Origin: Candidatus Parvarchaeota archaeon
Lineage (GTDB): Archaea > Micrarchaeota > Micrarchaeia > Anstonellales > VGKX01
Assembly (NCBI GenBank): GCA_016866895.1
Contig: VGKX01000031.1
Span: 1 to 9,523, forward strand
Length of the DNA: 9,523 nt
Direction of reading: 5' to 3'
Shown: piece by piece, positions 1-7,186 of the stretch
Layout: every line of letters begins with the position of its first letter
Numbering within the stretch: position 1 is the first letter of the stretch
Made by a program: the position numbers and the translations under genes
The notes under the pieces: model-generated
What the model saw: only the letters and a program-made list of their open reading frames with translations
Told to the model about the DNA's origin: nothing
Database searches by the model: none

Positions 1-720
1 CAAATTGTTGCAGACCCCTCAATGAAACGCGGGCTGCAGCTTTTTTCCGACCAAACCATAATCACGTGGGGCGATTCAGTCTGGACAAGGTCAAACAACG
101 AACTTTTTGGCGGAAAAATCGGTTTGTTTTCAGGCAAAGCTGCTGCAGAATACCTGGGGAGGGGCTCTGTTGGCGGCAGGCTTTCTGAGATTTTTGCCAT
201 AGTTGACTTGGGGCTCAAGGCCTTTTATCTTCTCAGCGTAAGCGAATCAGTCCAAGGCGTCTCAGAGTTTAAAGTCATTGTGGGCCCTGACAGCGGGGCG
301 CAAAGAAGGTACTCAGTCACCTTAACCACAAAACCGCCAACAATTGGCAAAGTTTCAATAACCACAAGGGAAATAGACCTTGGGGCCAAGATTGATGGAA
401 ATTTCGCCTGGATGTTCGCCCCGATTGACAGGAATAACTTCGGATTTTTTGTTTATTCCAACGAAGTGCTCGGGTGCTACTTCTATATCAATGGCAAGGA
501 GGAGTTCAGGCAAATCAGGCTTGCCGGAGTCTTTGCAAGCTCAAATGTGGAAATATTTGCCAGACCGCAGCTTGCGTTTGCTGTTGAAAATGGCCGCCCC
601 TCGGTTCTTGTAAGGGACACGGAATCAGACTACGCGTTTAACCCTGCAGTTTTCCGGGTTTATTTCCTTGATGACGGGCACAATGTCCAGCTTTTGTGGC
701 AGGTTGATGCCAAGAACTAG
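1..720 (+). CDS. hypothetical protein, C-terminal part (5' end outside window)
   Basis: The reading frame is open from the first base and ends at a TAG at 718-720. The first ATG is at 22, but the seven codons before it are also open, so the gene very probably begins upstream of the window. The visible 239 residues lack cysteine-rich, nucleotide-binding or transmembrane signatures. They alternate short hydrophobic stretches with polar turns, as in a beta-rich fold; this is an impression from composition, not a domain match. I do not recognise the family and give no function. It is followed by a T-rich stretch and a new TATA-like box, so it appears to end a transcription unit separate from the KH-Top6 genes. 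Confidence 0.7.
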   Translation, partial: QIVADPSMKRGLQLFSDQTIITWGDSVWTRSNNELFGGKIGLFSGKAAAEYLGRGSVGGRLSEIFAIVDLGLKAFYLLSVSESVQGVSEFKVIVGPDSGAQRRYSVTLTTKPPTIGKVSITTREIDLGAKIDGNFAWMFAPIDRNNFGFFVYSNEVLGCYFYINGKEEFRQIRLAGVFASSNVEIFARPQLAFAVENGRPSVLVRDTESDYAFNPAVFRVYFLDDGHNVQLLWQVDAKN

Positions 721-725
721 AATAA

Positions 726-734
726 TTTTGTTTT
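726..734 (+). terminator. T-rich putative transcription terminator
   Basis: TTTTGTTTT lies 6 nt after the stop codon of the first gene. Archaeal RNA polymerase often terminates at short T-rich stretches without a hairpin, and a TATA-like box follows shortly, so this is a plausible end of the upstream transcript. Not distinctive on sequence alone. Confidence 0.3.
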
Positions 735-742
735 AGCACTGA

Positions 743-750
743 TTTTTAAA
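743..750 (+). promoter_or_regulatory. TATA-like box for the KH protein / Top6 operon
   Basis: TTTTTAAA fits an archaeal TATA box. At the usual 25-27 nt spacing it would place transcription start near 772-775, giving a leader of about 65 nt before the ATG at 840. The leader contains competing hairpins, described separately. Confidence 0.4.
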
Positions 751-780
751 CCCTATTTTTCAAATATGCGGTAGCGACCA

Positions 781-833
781 GTGAAAAGCTGCCATTGCAG
801 CATTCGGCAATAATTTCACGAATCTCTTTCGTG
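781..833 (+). promoter_or_regulatory. leader with mutually exclusive hairpins upstream of KH gene
   Basis: Hairpin 1 pairs GTGAAA (781-786) with TTTCAC (814-819) and encloses a GCTGC/GCAGC stem (788-792/797-801, loop CATT). Hairpin 2 pairs CACGAA (817-822) with TTCGTG (828-833), loop TCTCT. The two share CAC at 817-819, so they cannot both form. The 3' arm of hairpin 2 includes the only ribosome-binding-like bases (GTGG, 831-834) before the ATG at 840. The pairings are visible in the sequence; that they form a translational switch is inference. Confidence 0.35.
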
Positions 834-839
834 GTTAAA

Positions 840-1376
840 ATGCAAATTGTCAAAATCCCAGTTGAGCGGGTTGGGGCACTGAAGGGAGAAAAGCAGCAAA
901 CAAAAACCTTCCTTGAAAAGCACTGCAGGGTAATCCTTGAGATTGGCGAGGACGGGGAAATTGAAATCAGCGGGGAAAGCGCCGATGAGTTTTTTGCAAA
1001 GGATGTGGTCAAAGCAGTCGGGCGCGGCTTTGAGCCAAATACCGCCATTAAACTCCTGAAAGACAATAACGTCCTCAAGATCATAAACCTTCGCGATTTT
1101 GCAAATTCCAGGGAGTCGATTTCCAGAATCAAAAGCAGAGTGATTGGCTCTGAAGGCAAAACAAAAAAAATCATTGAAACCGATGCAGAGTGCGACCTGA
1201 GCATTTACGGCTACACGATATCAATAATAGCAAGCCTTGAAACAGCCGACATGGCCACAAGTGCAATCCTAAAGCTGATAGAGGGGGCAAATCATTCTTC
1301 TGTCTATGGGTTTTTGGAAAAGGCCAGAACGAGGCTCAAGCAAAACAGGGTAAAGGAGACGCTTGGCCTCCAATAA
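840..1376 (+). CDS. KH-domain RNA-processing protein (archaeal Dim2/Pno1-like)
   Basis: A 178-residue protein with two KH domains. KH1 spans about residues 1-60; its usual GxxG loop is degenerate here (GALKGEKQQTK, residues 12-22). A linker with GRGFEP (61-66) is characteristic of this family. KH2 spans about 93-165 and carries an intact loop, GSEGKTK (103-109), followed by the conserved SIYGYT and LIEGANHSSVY segments (121-126, 147-156). Eukaryotic Dim2/Pno1 and its archaeal counterparts bind the 3' end region of small-subunit rRNA and act with Nob1 in maturation, so a ribosome-biogenesis role is likely. The frame can be read from a TTG at 795, but the first ATG (840) begins where family homology begins (MQIVKIPVERVG), so I use it. 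It lies 63 nt upstream of topoisomerase VI subunit B and is probably cotranscribed with it. Confidence 0.85.
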   Translation: MQIVKIPVERVGALKGEKQQTKTFLEKHCRVILEIGEDGEIEISGESADEFFAKDVVKAVGRGFEPNTAIKLLKDNNVLKIINLRDFANSRESISRIKSRVIGSEGKTKKIIETDAECDLSIYGYTISIIASLETADMATSAILKLIEGANHSSVYGFLEKARTRLKQNRVKETLGLQ

Positions 1377-1439
1377 GGGGCTTGTGGACCAAACGCGGGA
1401 AGCAGCAAGAAACGCCTGCGTGTATTATGCGTGATTTAC

Positions 1440-3071
1440 ATGAGCGAAGTTGACCGGGTTTTTTCAGAATTCAAGGAGCACTCTGTTGCCGAGTTTTTCA
1501 AGAAAAACAGGCAGATGCTTGGGTTTTCAGGCAAAACCAGGTCGCTTACAACAATAATCCATGAATATGTCACCAATTCCCTTGATGCCGCAGAAGAAGG
1601 CAAGGTCCTGCCTGAAATCAAGGTTAGCATAAAGGAGCTTGAGCCAGAGCGGTATTTTGTCAGGGTTGAAGACAATGCATTGGGTGTCCCAAAAAAGCAC
1701 GTAGGAAAGGCATTTGGCGTCATGCTTGCAGGCACCAAATTCCACCGCTACGTCCAGCAAAGGGGACAGCAGGGCATTGGCGCAACCGGCTGCACAATGT
1801 ACTCCCAAATCACAACCGGCAAGCCCGTGCATGTAAAGTCTGGATATGACAAAAAAATCATAACCTGCGACATATCAGTGGATTTCAAGACCAATTCAGC
1901 AGTTGTTTCAAACATGGCCGAAGAGGACCAGGATGGAAGTCAAAGGGGGGTTGTCGTTGAAGCAGAGTTTGCAGACGTCAAATACGACAAAAGCTCCTAT
2001 GGGGTTTATGAATATCTCAAGAGAACTGCAATCGCAAACCCGCACGCAAAGATAACCCTTCACGACCCGTTTGGCGAGACGCACGTATTCCCGCGTGCAG
2101 TCGAGTCAATACCGCAAAAGCCGCACATTGTCCAGCCCCATCCGCTTGGGATTACTGTCAATGACTTGCTTGAGCTTGCACATGTTGATCGGGAAAACAT
2201 GAAAATAAGCTCGTTTTTGCAAAACGCCCTTGTTAGGGTCAGCCCAGCAAAAGTAAAGGAGCTTGAGCAGCTGTGCCCTACTCTTGATTTTTCCAAAAAA
2301 CCCCCCGAGCTTTCCTGGGGCGAGGCAGAAATCCTGGTAGGCGCATTTTCTAAGGTCAAGTGGATAGCCCCGGCAACAGACTCAGTGATACCGATAGGCC
2401 AGCAACATGTTGAAAAATCCCTAAAAAACATCCTCAACCCCGATTACATGTCGGTGCGGGAAAGGCCCCCAAAGATTTACAGGGGAGGCATACCTTTCAT
2501 TGCCGAAGTCGCCATTGCCTATGGCGGCCAGTCGGGGCGAAAGGTGGCGGACAAGTGGCAGCCTGAAATACTCAGGTACGCAAACCGGGCTCCGCTTCTT
2601 TTTGACGCCTCGGGCTGCGGGATAACAGAGGCAATCAAATCTGTTGACTGGAACAGGTACAATGTAAAGAATTTCGATGAGCAGCAGCTGACAATCCTGG
2701 TAAACCTCTCATCAGTCCATGTCCCGTATACTGGAGCTGGAAAACAGGCCATATCAGACGATGAGGAAGTAGTGGCGGAAGTGAAAAATGCCGTAATGGA
2801 GGTTGCCCGCGACCTGCAAAGGTATATCTCCGGGCTTAGGACTGACAGGGACAGGGCGGCAAGAAAAACTGCAGTTCTGCGGTATGTGAAACAATTTTCG
2901 GCAGACCTTTCAGAGCTTGCAGGCAAGGGTAAAAAGGACGAGCTTGAGAAGAAGCTCATAAAGCTGATTGAGGAAAAGTACGCGTCAATGCTTGAAGAGA
3001 GCAAGGAGGAAATCCCTCAAGAGTCTGGAAACGGAGAGGGGAACGGTGGGGACGATGGCCAAGAAGAATGA
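1440..3071 (+). CDS. top6B: DNA topoisomerase VI subunit B
   Basis: ATP-binding subunit of the type IIB topoisomerase (A2B2), which passes one duplex through a transient double-strand break. The GHKL ATPase domain is clear. N-box: EYVTNSLDAAE, with catalytic-base candidate E42 and Mg-ligand N46. The lid is RGQQGIG at 108-114, followed by MYSQITTGKP. The D-box reads D78-N-A-L-G82, with alanine where the DxGxG motif has its first glycine. A helix-turn-helix-like middle (about 235-335) leads to a transducer domain with PYTGAGKQAIS (429-439), containing the conserved switch lysine K435. The 543-aa length is normal for the family. The last roughly 25 residues form an acidic, glycine-rich tail. ATG 1440 is chosen over GTG 1431 because the N-terminal strap then matches homologs; neither has a convincing ribosome-binding site. 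The stop overlaps the start of subunit A. Confidence 0.95.
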   Translation: MSEVDRVFSEFKEHSVAEFFKKNRQMLGFSGKTRSLTTIIHEYVTNSLDAAEEGKVLPEIKVSIKELEPERYFVRVEDNALGVPKKHVGKAFGVMLAGTKFHRYVQQRGQQGIGATGCTMYSQITTGKPVHVKSGYDKKIITCDISVDFKTNSAVVSNMAEEDQDGSQRGVVVEAEFADVKYDKSSYGVYEYLKRTAIANPHAKITLHDPFGETHVFPRAVESIPQKPHIVQPHPLGITVNDLLELAHVDRENMKISSFLQNALVRVSPAKVKELEQLCPTLDFSKKPPELSWGEAEILVGAFSKVKWIAPATDSVIPIGQQHVEKSLKNILNPDYMSVRERPPKIYRGGIPFIAEVAIAYGGQSGRKVADKWQPEILRYANRAPLLFDASGCGITEAIKSVDWNRYNVKNFDEQQLTILVNLSSVHVPYTGAGKQAISDDEEVVAEVKNAVMEVARDLQRYISGLRTDRDRAARKTAVLRYVKQFSADLSELAGKGKKDELEKKLIKLIEEKYASMLEESKEEIPQESGNGEGNGGDDGQEE

Positions 3072-4203
3072 GCAGGCAAAAGCCGCCAAAAACCAGGCAG
3101 GGGCACTTGGAAGCCAGGATGTACTCTCCAGGCTAGTAGGCCTTGGCGGGCAGATGATAGATGAGATTGACAGAGGGTCAACCCCAAGCTTTGAAGCGCC
3201 TTCAAGGGGCAGGTCAAATGTCAAATACGATGAATCGGTTGGCTGCCTGAGGCTTGGGGACAGGACGGAAGAGAGGGTTTTTGTCAATGTCGGCCAGGCC
3301 CGCAAATTCATGCAGACTGTGGCTGTTGCCAACAAGTGCAAAAAATTTCTTGACGAGGGGGCCCACACATCAATCAGGGGTCTGTTTTACCAGCTGAAGT
3401 TTTCCCTTGGTGAAAACGTCGATGAGGAATTGTTTTCAGAGCAGTCGGAGTCAAATCCGCTTATAGAGGACCTGGAAGTCGCCCTTACAGTCAAGCGTGA
3501 AGACCTCAACCTTTACACTGACCGCAAAGGAGTTGTTGCAGGCAGCATGAAAATCAAGGATAAATTCGGGGGCGAGGAGACTACGATAGATTGCTCAAAA
3601 CAGGGCAGGGCAGGCTATGCAATCCCCTCAGACGTTGACAACAACATGCAGTTTTTGGATGTGGATGCCGATTATGTTCTGGTTGTCGAGAAGGATGCCA
3701 TGTGGCAAAGGCTAAATGAGGACAAATTCTGGAAGAAGGAAAACTGCATCCTTGTCACTCCAAAAGGCCAGGCATCAAGGGGCACAAGGCGCCTTGTTAG
3801 AAAACTTGCCAGCATGAAGCTTCCAGTCTACGTGTTCACTGACTGTGATGCATGGGGTTGGTACATTTACTGGGCCATCAAGACAGGCAGCATGAACCTT
3901 GCTTACCTTGCAAATGACATCGCAGTCCCGGAGGCAAGATTCATCGGAGTGACCATGAAGGATATTAAGGATTATTCATTTCTTGGCAACCTGACAATCA
4001 AGGCAAAGGACGTGGACATAAAAAGGGCGGAAGAAATGCTTACCTATCCCTGGATTTCAAGGCACAAGGAATGGGTTGAGGAGCTAAAAGCGGTGCTTTC
4101 CACAAAAAGGAAAATTGAGCAAGACGCCTTGCAAGGCCCGCGCCTTTCATTCGTCTCCGAGTATCTCAAGGAAAAAATCAGCAATAAAAAGCTCCTCCCA
4201 TGA
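3055..4203 (+). CDS. top6A: DNA topoisomerase VI subunit A (Spo11-like)
   Basis: DNA-cleaving subunit of topoisomerase VI, homologous to Spo11. The winged-helix (CAP-like) domain contains TSIRGLFYQLKF; Y112 aligns with the tyrosine that becomes covalently joined to the DNA 5' end. The TOPRIM domain follows with acidic metal ligands E212 (VVEKDAMW) and D263/D265 (FTDCDAWGWYIYW), and the family segment GQASRGTRRLV (238-248) lies between them. The 382-aa length is typical. The ATG at 3055 is chosen because it lies 17 nt inside the end of top6B, follows a purine-rich GGTGGGG stretch that can act as ribosome-binding site, and begins a plausible flexible N-terminus; upstream extension would only translate top6B sequence in another frame. 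The overlap implies translational coupling and matched subunit supply. Confidence 0.95.
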   Translation: MAKKNEQAKAAKNQAGALGSQDVLSRLVGLGGQMIDEIDRGSTPSFEAPSRGRSNVKYDESVGCLRLGDRTEERVFVNVGQARKFMQTVAVANKCKKFLDEGAHTSIRGLFYQLKFSLGENVDEELFSEQSESNPLIEDLEVALTVKREDLNLYTDRKGVVAGSMKIKDKFGGEETTIDCSKQGRAGYAIPSDVDNNMQFLDVDADYVLVVEKDAMWQRLNEDKFWKKENCILVTPKGQASRGTRRLVRKLASMKLPVYVFTDCDAWGWYIYWAIKTGSMNLAYLANDIAVPEARFIGVTMKDIKDYSFLGNLTIKAKDVDIKRAEEMLTYPWISRHKEWVEELKAVLSTKRKIEQDALQGPRLSFVSEYLKEKISNKKLLP

Positions 4204-4216
4204 GGCCTCTCTTTTT

Positions 4217-4266
4217 GCCAGAAACAAGCCAGCTTGGGCGTCCTTGTTTGTCCTGCTGCATCTGGC
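4217..4266 (+). repeat. inverted-repeat structure after top6A
   Basis: AAACAAG (4222-4228) pairs perfectly with CTTGTTT (4243-4249). An outer pair, GCCAGA (4217-4222) and TCTGGC (4261-4266), flanks it. A T5 run sits just before (4212-4216). The element occupies most of the gap between top6A and the next gene and ends at that gene's TATA-like box. It could be a 3' end structure of the top6 mRNA; no function can be read from it. Confidence 0.35.
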
Positions 4267-4273
4267 TTATTAA
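4267..4273 (+). promoter_or_regulatory. TATA-like box for the 4308 gene
   Basis: TTATTAA centred at 4270 predicts a transcription start near 4296, about 12 nt before the ATG at 4308. A GTGGT sequence at 4299-4303 would then be the ribosome-binding site. The match to a TATA consensus is only moderate. Confidence 0.35.
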
Positions 4274-4307
4274 CCCAGAATGCCCATAATTTTGCACAGT
4301 GGTAAGT

Positions 4308-5660
4308 ATGGAATCTGAATTTTCAAACCTGCCTGCAATGGCCTCAATGCACGTTGTTTCAGAAATAAACTCCTTTCTGGACCAGCTTTCGGCATCTGGA
4401 GAATACCTCCATGAAAACGAAGAAAAGATACTGGGATATGTCAGGGCAATGAAGTCCCTGGGCTTCAACTCCCCGTTCGCCTCGCTTGTTTACTCGACGA
4501 GGCAGGAGCTTGAGGACGCGGGCGCAGACGAGCTTGCCGACCAGAAAAAGCAGCTTGGGCATTTCAGGTATCTTGCAAGCCTCAAAAAATTTACGCTTAA
4601 CAGGGCGCGCGTGGCTCTTTCGGCCCACAGAATAGCGAGGCATGCCTCTTCATACAAAAGTGGCTGGAAGGCCCCGCTTGAAATCACCCCTTTTCTTCCC
4701 TTTGGCGGAAATTACATTGATTCGCTCTATCGCGCAGGCGATGCCGCAATTGTCGCATACAGGGAATTTTCTGAGAATTTTTCAATGAAGCAATCCAAGT
4801 CAGGCTCTGTTGTCGCAACAATCGAGCATGGGGTTTTGGGAAGCACAATGACTTCAAAAGTCAGGCTTTCAAGCGATAAAGGGCTTGAGATGAGGGTAAA
4901 AAGGGCATATGGGCAGAGCGCAAAAATCCTTGCGGTTTCGCTTGCCAAGACCCAGGATTGCCTTATTAAAAACAAAAGCGTCAGGGTTGCTCTCATATGC
5001 GCCGCTGCAGCCTGCATGGCAAGGGATGCCAAAGAGGAGCTTGCAAAAGGCCGCGAATCTGAACTGCTGGCCAAATACAACTCCATTTTGGCAAGTCATA
5101 AAATAGTCGCAGACAGCGTGCTTGACAACATCGAGGGCTACAAAGACGTGAAAGGCCTTCTTGCAAATGGGGGATTTGGGGGCTTTGAAGGAGAAACGTT
5201 CAAGACCAACAAGGAGATTTTATCGCTTGTAAAATCAAGGCGCTTAAAGGCAAGAAAAATCATGGAAAGGGGGATTTCAAGGCTTGTCCTGCTACCCATA
5301 TTGCGGCACTACATCACAAAAAACGCCAATTCAAGGGGCAAAAATTCGCCCTTTCCCTCTCTTGTGGAATGCCCAAGCGAAGTCCAGCTTGCTGCACTTG
5401 AAATGCTTGATAAATCGCATAAAGGGGCAAAAAACATCGGCGAGCTTGTGCACGGGAAGCTTTTGGCCGAATCGGGTTTTCCAGCAAACGCATCCGAGGA
5501 ATTTGGGATAGGATGCACGATTTCGCTTGGCATATCGGGAATGGAAGGCATATGCAGCCTGTTTGAGATTGACGAAGGCAAGGCGCAAAAATTTTTGCAG
5601 GAATACGAATCAATAATGGGGGGCAGGGGAGGCAAATTCCTCAAGCATCTTAAGGGTTGA
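4308..5660 (+). CDS. hypothetical protein, large and mostly helical
   Basis: A 450-residue protein that I do not recognise. It is rich in Ala, Leu, Lys, Glu and Ser with long stretches of helical character. One probable beta segment occurs near residues 165-200 (VVATIEHGVLG, TMTSKVRLS) and a glycine-rich patch at GLLANGGFGGFEG. There is no signal peptide, no clear membrane segment (the ALICAAAACMA stretch is short and is followed by charge), no Walker motif and no cysteine cluster suggesting zinc. The ATG at 4308 is preferred to GTG 4299 because GTGG lies upstream as ribosome-binding site. The stop is 4 nt before the putative start of the HTH gene, so the two are almost certainly one operon. 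Base composition resembles its neighbours, with no sign of recent transfer. Confidence 0.75.
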   Translation: MESEFSNLPAMASMHVVSEINSFLDQLSASGEYLHENEEKILGYVRAMKSLGFNSPFASLVYSTRQELEDAGADELADQKKQLGHFRYLASLKKFTLNRARVALSAHRIARHASSYKSGWKAPLEITPFLPFGGNYIDSLYRAGDAAIVAYREFSENFSMKQSKSGSVVATIEHGVLGSTMTSKVRLSSDKGLEMRVKRAYGQSAKILAVSLAKTQDCLIKNKSVRVALICAAAACMARDAKEELAKGRESELLAKYNSILASHKIVADSVLDNIEGYKDVKGLLANGGFGGFEGETFKTNKEILSLVKSRRLKARKIMERGISRLVLLPILRHYITKNANSRGKNSPFPSLVECPSEVQLAALEMLDKSHKGAKNIGELVHGKLLAESGFPANASEEFGIGCTISLGISGMEGICSLFEIDEGKAQKFLQEYESIMGGRGGKFLKHLKG

Positions 5661-5664
5661 TTGG

Positions 5665-6087
5665 TTGCTGCAAAAAGGGTTTGGAAACATCAAGATAAAA
5701 TCATTGTATGGCAGCCCTAAGGTCATGTCCGAGCAAATTGCCAGCTTCCCAAATGCAAAGGCATTCAGGTTTTGCTCGAGGCCTTGCGCGTCTATCCTCG
5801 CATTTCTTCTTTCACGAACAAGTGCCAAAACCATATTCTTTTCCGCATCTGCATACTCAAGGGTAAGGGGCAGGGTAATCGAATCCCTGAAAAAAACCGG
5901 CATACGTATTGTTGTCACCCACGACACCCCAGGTAGAAAGCGAGGGTCAAAGGAGCAGGCATTCAGGCTTGCAAAAAAGCTTGTGAAGAAAGGCAGAAGC
6001 GTTGCACACGCATGCAAAAAAGCAGCCATCCCGAGAAGAACCTATTATTATTTGCTGAAAATTGAAAAAGGGCGGTTGAAAATTTAG
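5665..6087 (+). CDS. hypothetical protein with C-terminal helix-turn-helix
   Basis: A 140-residue protein in two parts. Residues 10-90 look alpha/beta, with hydrophobic strands around KTIFFSASAY and GIRIVVTHD, the second followed by a basic GRKRG linker. Residues 96-130 (EQAFRLAKKLVKKG, then SVAHACKKAAIPRRTYYYL) read as a resolvase/Hin-type helix-turn-helix: helix, GRSVAHAC turn and recognition helix beginning at IPRRTYY. DNA binding is therefore likely; whether the N-terminal part is enzymatic or ligand-binding is unknown. The start is a TTG four bases after the upstream stop, preceded by GGTTGA as ribosome-binding site; the next in-frame ATG, at 5725 (residue 21), would cut into the first strand. 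A 139-codon minus-strand frame overlaps it but lacks comparable motifs. It converges with the glycosyltransferase, leaving a 3-nt gap. Confidence 0.65.
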   Translation: MLQKGFGNIKIKSLYGSPKVMSEQIASFPNAKAFRFCSRPCASILAFLLSRTSAKTIFFSASAYSRVRGRVIESLKKTGIRIVVTHDTPGRKRGSKEQAFRLAKKLVKKGRSVAHACKKAAIPRRTYYYLLKIEKGRLKI

Positions 6088-6090
6088 CCT

Positions 6091-7131
6091 TTATCTGGCA
6101 ACTTCATCTCTGATAATCCCTGCCGCCAACTTTGCCCCGTCAAAACTTTGCGCAAACCTGCGCAACAATGCGGATTCCTGGCCTTTTTTCAGAGCACTTT
6201 GAAAGGCGAATTCTAGGGTCTTTTTGTTAACAAACCCGGGCTCAAGCCTCTCACCAAGGCCAAGGGCCGCAATTTGCCCAAGGTTTGCCTCGCGCTCAGC
6301 GTAGCCCCCAAGGGCAATGCCTACAATCGCCTTGCCTGAAATAATGCACTCCATCAAAGTCGTGTGGCCGCCGTGAGTGATTATTATGCCGGCTGCACTT
6401 GCCATCTGCTCAAAATCCTCTTTCAACTCCAGGTTTTTGTATCTTGACGCCAATGCCTTGCTTGCGGTTTGCATTTTCAGGCCTGTTTGCCCAAGCTCGT
6501 CAAGTATGCCCCCGTCCTCCTCTCCGCCAAACGCAATTGCCTTTTTGCTGCTGCTGCCTTTTGGGTATCTATTGGCAATACCCCCGACAAACCTGAATTT
6601 TTCCCTCTTCCCATGAAAATCCAGGTTTTTGAGGCAAATGGAATAGGGCGGGGGCAAATCTGGGACAATTACGACTTTTGGGATTTGGGCAACCTGCCTT
6701 CCCAGGTATCTGGCAGATTTTTTTACCATTGTGAATGCCGGGAAATTTGAAAAGTCCGTCTGGTTTGCAAGGTAGGCCACGTTTTTAATTCCGGCAAGTT
6801 TGGATGCAACAAGTGCTGAAACGCTTGAGTCAATAAGAACCGCTTTTGGCCTGTCGCGGCGAAATTGCCTGTGCAGTTTTGAAATTACGGGAAAATTCAC
6901 TTTCATGATATAGTCAAATGCGCTTGCCTCAATATCTATGTTCTTTTTGCCAAACCTGAGCGAAAAGTCGATGCCAAGGTTCTTTGTCTCAAAGCCCCCC
7001 TGCCTTGAAACATCGGCTGCCTTGCCGTATGTAATTATCTCCACTTCATCTGTTTTTTCAAGCTCCCTTGCAATTCGCATGCAGCGGCGGATGTGCCCAA
7101 AGCCAATCCCTTCTGCAACAATGGAAATCAT
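6091..7131 (-). CDS. MurG/MJ1255-like glycosyltransferase (GT-B fold)
   Basis: A 346-residue GT-B enzyme. The N-terminal Rossmann domain opens with VAEGIGFGHIRRC (residues 5-17), the glycine/histidine loop typical of MurG-like and MJ1255-like transferases. VLIDSSVSALVASKLAG (98-114) follows the second half-site pattern. The C-terminal donor-binding domain has THGGHTTLMECIISGKAIVGI (252-272, written here as two motifs: THGGHTTLMEC and ISGKAIVGI) and then AEREANLGQIAALGLG (278-293), matching the NDP-sugar-binding region. It probably adds a sugar from a nucleotide donor to a lipid or surface glycan on the cytoplasmic face; donor and acceptor cannot be read from sequence. No transmembrane segment is seen. 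The ATG at 7131 is preceded by GGTCGT as a weak ribosome-binding site and overlaps the stop of a 12-codon upstream frame. Confidence 0.85.
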   Translation of the reverse strand: MISIVAEGIGFGHIRRCMRIARELEKTDEVEIITYGKAADVSRQGGFETKNLGIDFSLRFGKKNIDIEASAFDYIMKVNFPVISKLHRQFRRDRPKAVLIDSSVSALVASKLAGIKNVAYLANQTDFSNFPAFTMVKKSARYLGRQVAQIPKVVIVPDLPPPYSICLKNLDFHGKREKFRFVGGIANRYPKGSSSKKAIAFGGEEDGGILDELGQTGLKMQTASKALASRYKNLELKEDFEQMASAAGIIITHGGHTTLMECIISGKAIVGIALGGYAEREANLGQIAALGLGERLEPGFVNKKTLEFAFQSALKKGQESALLRRFAQSFDGAKLAAGIIRDEVAR

Positions 7132-7166
7132 GCAACGACCTGGCGCAACAGGCAGACTCTAGCCAT
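7128..7166 (-). other. possible 12-codon upstream ORF overlapping the glycosyltransferase start
   Basis: On the minus strand an ATG at 7166 opens a frame encoding MARVCLLRQVVA and ends in TGA at 7130-7128, overlapping the glycosyltransferase ATG as ATGA. A TATA-like box at 7187-7200 would place transcription start at about 7164-7170, so this ATG could be at or very near the 5' end of the mRNA. Small frames like this arise by chance, so confidence is low. Confidence 0.2.
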
Positions 7167-7186
7167 GTCGCAGTTCTACTTTCCTG

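Noticed and set aside
795..839. TTG start extending the KH protein by 15 residues
   Set aside because: The extension does not resemble the family N-terminus and runs through the leader hairpins; ATG 840 fits better.
1431..1439. GTG start for Top6B
   Set aside because: Adds three residues without a ribosome-binding site; not excluded, but the ATG at 1440 matches homologs better.
2968..3054. 29-residue N-terminal extension of Top6A
   Set aside because: It would be translated wholly from top6B coding sequence in another frame, giving a highly basic peptide unlike Top6A.
4205..4214. GCCTCTCTTT repeated at 7320-7329
   Set aside because: A 10-base match in two unrelated contexts is expected by chance or pyrimidine bias.
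5610..6029. 139-codon minus-strand frame overlapping the HTH gene
   Set aside because: It overlaps the 3' end of the 4308 gene and the whole N-terminal part of the plus-strand frame, has no motif, and the plus-strand frame has a clear helix-turn-helix and operon-like spacing.
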